This document shows positions 57,624 through 64,000 of a DNA stretch of 64,000 bases, piece by piece. The DNA is from Rhynchopus sp. YZ270_cl-10. Its lineage: Eukaryota; Euglenozoa; Diplonemea; Diplonemida; Diplonemidae. The stretch is from positions 826,501-890,500 of the forward strand of contig OZ037850.1 of the NCBI GenBank assembly GCA_964035575.1, written 5' to 3'. The position numbers and the translations under genes were made by a program. The notes beneath the pieces are model-generated. The model saw only the letters and a list, made by a program, of their open reading frames with translations, was not told the origin of the DNA and ran no database searches. The first letter of the stretch is position 1. Each line of letters opens with the position of its first letter.

Positions 57624-58911
57624 GTATTTTTTTTCTTTTCAGATGGTGGCTAAACAGAGTATCAAAAAATGATAGTAAAGCATTGTGTATAGACGTGTAG
57701 AGTGATGTCCATGTTTCAAGTGTTCTCTCTGTGAGACAACCCCACCTATAATGTAGACATCTCGCGTATTACAGCCCCTCCTACTCCCCCCCACCGTAGA
57801 GCCGAAAGGTTTTCCGGATGGGAAAATGACTTTTTGCAGCAATGGCAATGTCAAAACCGTTTGTCTTGCCTTTTTTTTTTCCCCTCGAAAAAAAAAATAA
57901 TTCGAGAGAGCGAGGCAGGTCTTTTTTCTTCAAAACGGGGTGTTTTGCAGAAAATAGTTTCTCTTTTTTTGTGGTTTGTTATAAAAAAAAAAGCTCTTGC
58001 TTGCCGTACACTGAGGGGGGGTGTGGGGAGTGGGTGGGGAAAACCAGCAGTGTGCGACCCCTTGTTGGATTCATGCTGACAATAGATGGAAACAGTCCTT
58101 TTCTAGGGGGGTTTTTTTTTGTTTATTTTGTTGCCCCTTTGGACTCACCCTGACTGTCGGAGACGCACATTCTCGACAATAAAGACGTGCGAACCAACCC
58201 CATCCCATCTTTCTTGTAAGCGTAATACGGCACTTCTTGATTGGAGCACGAAAGGCACATTCGTCTTTCAAATTTAAAAACCCCCCTTTTTATTTGTCGT
58301 GGGCCATGACACACTCTCTCCCAGAAGTAAAAATATAACCATGCAAAATTTTTTTGATCGTACCTCGCCTCGCATTTCAATATCGATGAAAAAGTCCGAG
58401 TAGAATCACTTTAAGTACTTTGTGTGGGCATCTCTGTTCCGCCCGTAAAGGGGTTTTTTTTTTAAAACTTAGTTCTGTTCTAATCTCTCTCTATCTTGAG
58501 CGGCGCTTTCTAGACCGTCTTTCCTATAAACTAGAAAAAAAAGAGTATTTCCCACTTCTTTTTCACCTTAATCCCATTCCACCTATGCAGTAGTAACAGG
58601 TAGGTAGGCTGAAAAACCCAGGTATTGTCTGTATAACATTGGCACAAGACCTAGATATGCATCACAACCAACCTTCAGGTCAGTGCAATGACTATCATAC
58701 GGTATAGCTGGCTTGAGGTGAATGGCATTTCATTTACCGTAATGGGAATAATGGTCGACCGCAAAAGCCGAACTTCCAGAAAAAATCCTGACAAGGTCGA
58801 ACATTATTACGACCGACACTTTTTCCGATTACGGTACACTACATTTACCCCCCCCTCCACACTCCAGACACCCTCTTTTTTTCCACCTTTATGTTTCACC
58901 AATAAGGCATC
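57624..58911. other. Spacer without recognised gene
   Basis: T-runs, G-runs and an AAAGGCACATTCGTCTTTC fragment near 58251 related to the dispersed TCATCTTA repeats. No reading frame with coding-like composition. The bases before 58912 are pyrimidine-rich with an acactccag site. Confidence 0.5.
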
Positions 58912-60069
58912 ATGGAGGTGGGGGATTGGTGCCCGTCGTTGCACAAACCTTATAAGTTTAGACCGAAGCCCTATTTTCAGTCTAGTTTGAAGCTTTATGG
59001 GTTGCAGGGGACGAGCAACCCTCCACGGCGGACAAGCCTGCACGCGGCACACCGCGAGAAGGATACCCCTGGTGCACGGTGGGCAGGGCTGCCACGCAAC
59101 GAATCTGCGTCGTCCTCTCTTTGCTCATCTGTGGTGCCGTTCTATTGCGGAAAGGAGTCGCACATCGGTGAGGCGTTGCTTCTCGACCATCTGGTCGACC
59201 GCTACACACGCGACGGTGTGCTCTCTGTACCCCCTAATGAACTAAACGCAGCGCGCCGTATCATCGCCAACACCACTGTCCCCGAACGTTTCACCCCCAC
59301 CTCACCCACTGTCGCAAGACCGGAGACAGCACGGATCATGACACCGGGTTCTCCTGGGCGGGAGTATGTTTCTTCTTGGCAGACATTGTTGTCAGGAACT
59401 GCGCCGTCGCTCGATGCGAAAGGCGAGCGTGCCCAAAAGACGAAGGCAGCGACGGAGAGGAAGCTTGCGAAGTTTCATGGTCTGCTCTTTCCTACGAAGG
59501 CTCCGAAGGTGGTGCGTGATGAACAACCGTTGCCACCACCACCGCCTAGGTTTAAACCTACTCCACCGAAGGCAAAACCGAAGGAGGAGCGGAAGGACCC
59601 TGAAGAGGAAGACGACGACGACGAGAAGAAGAAGTTGCCTGGTAAATTTTCGGACATGGTGCGGAAGAAGTTGATACCAGGGAAGGCAACGCTAGCAGAG
59701 CTGGTGACTGGGGTGGTTGGGCAGATGCAGCCCAAGAGCACAGCATCGGCGCCATTACCGGATCCAGATGTGAGAGCGATATTCCACATGTGGTCGTCAG
59801 GAAAGGAGCATTTGACGCTGAAGGACATGGCAAGGAACCTAAAGCAAAGTGGCATAGACATCGAAGGCCTGCAGCTCATCATGCAGCAATCCGCCAAGCA
59901 CGCCCCACACCGCTTCGACCTTGCAGAGTTCACAGAGCTCCTCCACATCTCCTCTGCACCGCCCGCAACAAACGACATCCTCCTCCACTTCCAAGGCAAC
60001 GAACCTCTCACTGTCGACGAGCTCACTGAAGGCTACACAAATATAGGAAAAGCCAGATTCAGTTTTTGA
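58912..60069 (+). CDS. Proline-rich protein with degenerate EF-hand-like C-terminal pair (385 aa)
   Basis: Single-exon frame from ATG 58912 (catcATGg). The N-terminus is Pro/aromatic-rich (HKPYKFRPKPYF). The middle has a possible kinase-site region, a poly-proline tract (~204-215) and an acidic/lysine stretch (~225-245). Residues ~285-375 read as helix-loop-helix pairs (VRAIFHMWSSGKEHLTLKDM..; HRFDLAEFTELL), the spacing of EF-hands whose loops have lost the calcium-binding acidic residues. Such pseudo-EF-hands often serve in protein contacts. The family is not recognised. It lies 630 bp before two true EF-hand genes, on the same strand, but shares no clear homology with them beyond the fold. 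Confidence 0.75.
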   Translation: MEVGDWCPSLHKPYKFRPKPYFQSSLKLYGLQGTSNPPRRTSLHAAHREKDTPGARWAGLPRNESASSSLCSSVVPFYCGKESHIGEALLLDHLVDRYTRDGVLSVPPNELNAARRIIANTTVPERFTPTSPTVARPETARIMTPGSPGREYVSSWQTLLSGTAPSLDAKGERAQKTKAATERKLAKFHGLLFPTKAPKVVRDEQPLPPPPPRFKPTPPKAKPKEERKDPEEEDDDDEKKKLPGKFSDMVRKKLIPGKATLAELVTGVVGQMQPKSTASAPLPDPDVRAIFHMWSSGKEHLTLKDMARNLKQSGIDIEGLQLIMQQSAKHAPHRFDLAEFTELLHISSAPPATNDILLHFQGNEPLTVDELTEGYTNIGKARFSF

Positions 60070-60222
60070 TTCAATTCATTCATCGTTTTTTTTTTGCTTT
60101 TTTCAACGCTTTATTGAGGTAGCTAAGCATGAGGCCGTGGCTTGTTCCATTTATTTTTCCCCAAAGGACTTGACTGTCTTTTTTGAATTGAGGAGCCGGG
60201 GGGTGGAGGTGGGGGATGCATT

Positions 60223-60305
60223 CACGACGGGACCTAGTTATAAGTGACAAGTGAATCACTTATTTTGCTGTTTTCACTTGTCCCTTGTCACAGGGTCCCG
60301 TCGTG
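60223..60305. mobile_element. Short palindromic TIR element, 83 bp
   Basis: Perfect 12-bp ends CACGACGGGACC and GGTCCCGTCGTG with further inner pairing (AAGTGACAAGTGAA against TTCACTTGTC). No clear target duplication. It could fold into a hairpin. Confidence 0.6.
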
Positions 60306-60524
60306 TTCCCTAATCTTAGGGCGTTCCATCCTACTTTTTTCAAACGTTTTTATTCTTTCCGGAATTGTGAAGTGTTCCCCATCTAGCTTTACAGCCAGAG
60401 GAGGAACAGGGAATGAAGCTTTCTTTCGCACATGTCTCAAACACTTGACGCCATTCTAATACCCTTTTTACTACATACCTCATTTTTCTCTCGACGCCGA
60501 CTTCTTTCACTAGAACATTTCTTG

Positions 60525-60621
60525 CTCAGATGGCAACCTCGGCGTGGACGTAGGACCGCATGGTTGGGTACACCTACCCAGACACACTGTCACAAGAGGG
60601 CTTTGTATTTCAAGGCACATC
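60525..60621 (+). repeat. Dispersed repeat, third copy of the intron-borne family
   Basis: GGACGTAGGACCGCATGGTT followed by CACTGTCACAAGAGGGCTTT. It joins two pieces that are also adjacent in intron 1 of the giant gene (20756-20855), so the two pieces belong to one repeat unit. Confidence 0.6.
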
Positions 60622-60696
60622 TGCTCTTTGCTGTTCATATTTTCATCACCACTTTCCAATGTCATTTAGAGTATTGGGAGGCCGCTACACTATACC

Positions 60697-61413
60697 ATGC
60701 CTTCTCAACGTGTTGGGGCGATGTACGCTGTGCGGAGCGACCGTCACTTGATAGGGGAAGAACGGCAGCGGGTGGCAGAGGCACGTCGGCAGCGGAGTGT
60801 TGACATGAAGGGACGTCAGGATGCGAACGTCGAGCGCGTCATGCAACGTTTCGATGCTGACCACAGCGGTGTTCTCGAACGCGCAGAGCTGAAGACAGTT
60901 CTTGAATCCCTGAACGAAGGCATCATCGTGACAGACGAAGAGGTGGACTGGCTCCTTGCCACCTGCGACGGCAACAACAACGACGCCATCGATAAGGACG
61001 AAGTCTACGATGCACTCTCCTGGTGGGAACACTACAAAACATGCAAAGAACGTCTTGCGATGATTGTCAGAAAATACGACACCAGCGAAAACGGTGTTCT
61101 CGAACTGGACGAGCTGGTGCAGGTCTTGACACATCTCAATGACGACCGCGCTGTTACCAAAGAGGAAGCAGGCCTTGTGATGAAGCTTTGCGACACTTCG
61201 CATGACGGAGGTCTGAATCCACAGGAGTTGCTGTACGCGATTTCCGTTTGGTACGCAGCGCATGACAACGAGGTCTCACGATGTGAACTCCCGCACGTCC
61301 CTGCACCTCGCCCAGAAGTCGTTGCAAAATACCAAAAAGATCGAAAAGGTCTGAAAAAAAGGCATGGCGGAAAAGGGGGCGGAGGGTGCTGCGCTACCTG
61401 TTCAGTGATGTAG
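60697..61413 (+). CDS. Four-EF-hand calcium-binding protein with CaaX end (238 aa), copy 1
   Basis: Calcium sensor of the calmodulin superfamily. Four complete EF-hand loops: residues 53-64 (DADHSGVLERAE), 91-102 (DGNNNDAIDKDE), 128-139 (DTSENGVLELDE) and 166-177 (DTSHDGGLNPQE), each with acidic 1 and 12 positions and a Gly or near-Gly at 6. An Arg/Glu-rich helix precedes EF1. The tail is basic (KKRHGGKGGGG) and ends CCATCSVM: C-S-V-M is a CaaX box expected to be farnesylated, with nearby cysteines open to palmitoylation. The protein is thus probably membrane-tethered by its C-terminus, unlike N-terminally acylated calflagins. It is tandem to a paralogue 607 bp downstream. ATG 60697 is the first in frame. 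No intron. Confidence 0.9.
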   Translation: MPSQRVGAMYAVRSDRHLIGEERQRVAEARRQRSVDMKGRQDANVERVMQRFDADHSGVLERAELKTVLESLNEGIIVTDEEVDWLLATCDGNNNDAIDKDEVYDALSWWEHYKTCKERLAMIVRKYDTSENGVLELDELVQVLTHLNDDRAVTKEEAGLVMKLCDTSHDGGLNPQELLYAISVWYAAHDNEVSRCELPHVPAPRPEVVAKYQKDRKGLKKRHGGKGGGGCCATCSVM

Positions 61414-62019
61414 AAGGGGAGAGGGAGGGGGGTCAAGGATCGTATTGCGAGAGTCCCGTGAAAAATTCTGGGATTTTTTTTTTTTTTGGTTTTTTTCAAA
61501 AATATGTGTGTGTTTGATAACTATAGGGGTAATTCTTGCGCAGAATATGGCCCAATGTGTGTGTGTGTGTGCATGTATGGTGTCTGTGGTGATATCCATG
61601 CATCTCTCAAATTTCATTCTTCAGTTAGTTTGTTTTAAAAACTTCATTTTTTTTTGTCTTGGGAGTTGCCCCCCATAGGCTACAGTATACTTTTTTTCTT
61701 TTACTTCAACTACCATTTTTTTGGTCACTAAGCACTGAGGTTTAGGATCTTTCTTTTATCTTTTTTTCGTTCTTCTTCTTCTTTTTTGCGAAAAATATAA
61801 TCCAGCGATTTTTTTTTACACAGAGCTTAGAATTGCTCTGCCCTCCAAAGAAAAGGCAACCATCCGTCTTCACAAAAGTAGTGTTCATTTGAATACACCT
61901 TACCACTTGGGCTTCCCCTTCCCTTCCTCTTTCCTTTTTATCCACCACTTCTCTCTCCCCCTAGCTCATTGCGTATCCCTCTTCAGAGTACTGCCTAGTA
62001 GGGCTATCGAAGGAGCAAC
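61414..62019. other. Spacer between the EF-hand paralogues
   Basis: T-runs, a GT microsatellite at about 61557-61571 and an AGCACTGAGGTTTAGGAT fragment near 61731. The leader before 62020 is pyrimidine-rich (61914-61980) and includes ccctcttcag at about 61978-61987. No gene. Confidence 0.6.
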
Positions 62020-62742
62020 ATGCCCATCTCTGGTGGGGGAGCAGGCGCAATCTATGCTGTGCGCAGTGACAGACGAGCCATGAGCGACGAAAGGAAGCGT
62101 GTGGCAGAGGCACGTAGACAGCGGAGTGACGACATGAAGGCACGTCAGGACGCAAATGTCGAGCGCGTCATGCGCAACTTCGACCTAGACGGCAACGGCA
62201 TGCTCGAAAAGGCAGAGTTGAAAGCAGTTCTTGAATCCCTGAACGAAGGCATCATCGTGACAGACGAAGAGGTGGACTGGCTCCTTGCCACCTGCGACGG
62301 CAACAACAACGACGCCATCGATAAGGACGAAGTCTACGATGCGCTCTCCTGGTGGGAACACTACAGAACCTGCAAAGAACGTCTTGCGATGATTGTCAGA
62401 AAATACGACACCAGCGAAAACGGTGTTCTCGAACTGGACGAGCTGGTGCAGGTCTTGACACATCTCAATGACGGCCGTGCTGTGGCAATTGAAGAAGCCC
62501 GGCTGGTTATGATCCTTTGCGACACTTCGCAGGACGGAGGTCTGAACCCACAGGAGTTGCTGTACGCGATCTCCGTCTGGTACGCAGCGCATGACAAAGA
62601 GGTTTCGCGTGTGGAGCTGCCGCATGTCCCAGCACCCCATCCATCTGTCATCAAAAAGTACAAAAAGGACAGAAAAGAGCTCAAAGGCAAGCAAGCAAAG
62701 AAGAGCACGCCCAGTGGCTGTGGAGGGTGTGTGATAGCATGA
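62020..62742 (+). CDS. Four-EF-hand calcium-binding protein with CaaX end (240 aa), copy 2
   Basis: Paralogue of the preceding gene with the same layout: Arg/Glu-rich N-terminal helix, EF loops at 55-66 (DLDGNGMLEKAE), 93-104, 130-141 and 168-179 (DTSQDGGLNPQE), and a basic tail. It ends SGCGGCVIA; C-V-I-A is the CaaX box also found on yeast a-factor and is expected to be farnesylated. The central ~245 bp (62225-62468) match copy 1 at 60899-61142 with only about three changes, including silent positions. The N- and C-terminal parts differ much more. Recent gene conversion or a young duplication with uneven drift would explain this. ATG 62020 is preceded by a CAG site at 61987. No intron. Confidence 0.9.
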   Translation: MPISGGGAGAIYAVRSDRRAMSDERKRVAEARRQRSDDMKARQDANVERVMRNFDLDGNGMLEKAELKAVLESLNEGIIVTDEEVDWLLATCDGNNNDAIDKDEVYDALSWWEHYRTCKERLAMIVRKYDTSENGVLELDELVQVLTHLNDGRAVAIEEARLVMILCDTSQDGGLNPQELLYAISVWYAAHDKEVSRVELPHVPAPHPSVIKKYKKDRKELKGKQAKKSTPSGCGGCVIA

Positions 62743-64000
62743 GATGTGAGATGGTGTGTTGCAGCTTTGCGTCTTTCCCGCAGGCATATCCCGTCAAGGG
62801 GTTGTTTGTCTCTTCTTTGGCGCACTGTTCTGTGGCATTGGTCTGTTGTCTTTCCCCAATTATTATCAGAGTTTATCTTTCAGTTTAGAATATATGACAA
62901 GTTTTTGAAGAAGCGTGTCAAGAAAATGTGCAGTGCACCCTCAGTATTTGTTTGCAACAGTCTCATAGAGTGGGGAGCGGGTGTGTTTTGATACGGTGTG
63001 TGTTCATCCAACTACGCTTCAGCGTGATTCTAGTATTCTGTTATCCTTTTTATTTTATTTTTTTTATACAGTGCCCGACGTCACCGGTGTTCGCATTATC
63101 AAGTACACTTTTCCTGTTGGGTGTGTAAACTGCAGGTCTTTGTAGTTTTTGTTTTCCTGCATTTCCTGCAAAAAAATAAAATGGTGTACTTCTTCACCGA
63201 CCCCCATTCCTCACAAGAGGATGTTCTCTACTTCTTGCCTTAAATGCCGTCCATACATTTTTGGCATATTTTTACTCCCCTGCCAGAGTTCTGTTCGTCC
63301 GTTTTGTTTGTTTTTTTTATCATTGTTTCTTTCACTAGCGAAACTGGAAGACAAACAACGTCCCAGTATGTCATCCTATGAGGTAGAAGGGTCGTTGTCT
63401 GTATGGACATATGTGGTCAGATGTAATGAAAAAAAAGCGATCACCTCATCTCCGTCCAAATGCCGTTTGGGTGACATGTATGCAAAGAACCTGCTTCGGT
63501 AGGGGGGAGTGTCAAAAATCAGAAAAAACCTACTCTTGGAAGGTCCCTTTTCATAAAAAAGCTGCTTTGAAGGGTTTGAGGATGAACTATGTCAACACCT
63601 TCCGTCGGAGCAAAATGCTTCGGAAAACATGAGTTTTAATGTTGCGTATGGAGTCAATTGTTGACACTCTAAAACGTGGCTTCGTTTCTTTCTCGACGAT
63701 GCGTACAGTTCTGCGCCTTAAAAATGTCACCCTTTTTTGTTTGCGTTCGTTCGTTTCCCCGAGCTTCTTATGAGCATAGGGGGGGGAATCGCAAAGGGCT
63801 GCAGTGTCCATGACAGCATCCTTGAGGATGTATCTCGCTATTTTGTGTATTTCTGCGTGTTTTATTGAGTTTCGTTGAGTTTCTACCTTTTTTTTCCACT
63901 TTTTTCAGTTTTTTTTTTATTGTGCGACGGCCATTGTGTCAAAAAAATATATCATAAAGTGTAGTGTTTCCCGTCTCTCTTGTCCCACTTCTCCTCACTC
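62743..64000. other. 3' end spacer without recognised gene
   Basis: Pyrimidine-rich sequence with T-runs and several short open frames without coding-like composition. No repeat family copy as clear as those elsewhere; a gene may begin after the window. Confidence 0.5.

Larger units (their letters stand above)
60070..60696. other. Spacer with hairpin element and dispersed repeat
   Basis: Holds the palindromic element at 60223-60305 and a repeat at 60525-60621 that matches parts of the intron repeats (GGACGTAGGACCGCATGGTT and CACTGTCACAAGAGGGCTTTG). No gene. It may include the leader of the EF-hand gene. Confidence 0.55.

Overview
The window is nuclear DNA of a flagellated protist. Fourteen protein genes can be supported, and all lie on the + strand. 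Seven of the larger ones read through without introns. The other five multi-exon or giant genes carry 14 introns that I could place by reading frame; every one starts GTAT and ends CAG. Coding DNA is GC-balanced, while the spaces between genes are long and full of T and A homopolymer runs. One-strand gene order, pyrimidine-rich leaders with a CAG shortly before many start codons, and a trypanosomatid-like class III cyclase would fit a euglenozoan of diplonemid type. Dinoflagellate relatives also have one-strand gene arrays. I cannot name the organism from this sequence.

Layout: 1285-3519 coiled-coil protein; 3719-4468 small unknown protein; 5132-24827 a five-exon gene for a ~6,241-residue modular surface protein with six C-terminal membrane segments; 24828-28753 AT-rich spacer; 28754-30337 CLK/LAMMER-type kinase; 30338-35858 spacer holding minisatellites and terminal-inverted-repeat (TIR) elements; 35859-37494 cyclase-associated protein (CAP) with an unusual N-terminus; 37925-41590 glutamine-rich coiled-coil protein; 42877-43542 small unknown protein; 47069-48812 CEP164-type WW protein; 49431-50438 secreted SGNH/GDSL hydrolase; 50736-53504 membrane adenylate cyclase; 55434-57623 unknown acidic-tailed protein; 58912-60069 EF-hand-like protein; 60697-61413 and 62020-62742 a tandem pair of four-EF-hand proteins ending in CaaX boxes.

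Several products suggest cilium, calcium, cAMP and actin work (CEP164-like WW protein, EF-hand pair, adenylate cyclase, CAP with an RIIa-like docking domain), but nothing shows that the genes form one pathway. The non-coding DNA is rich in small mobile-looking elements. These include two copies of a MITE-like element with 5-bp target duplications, a 371-bp TIR element inserted in an 18-bp minisatellite, a ~335-bp TIR element with a 25-bp perfect TIR, several short palindromic elements, and repeat families shared between introns of unrelated genes and intergenic DNA. No tRNA, rRNA, CRISPR array or virus-like element was recognised.
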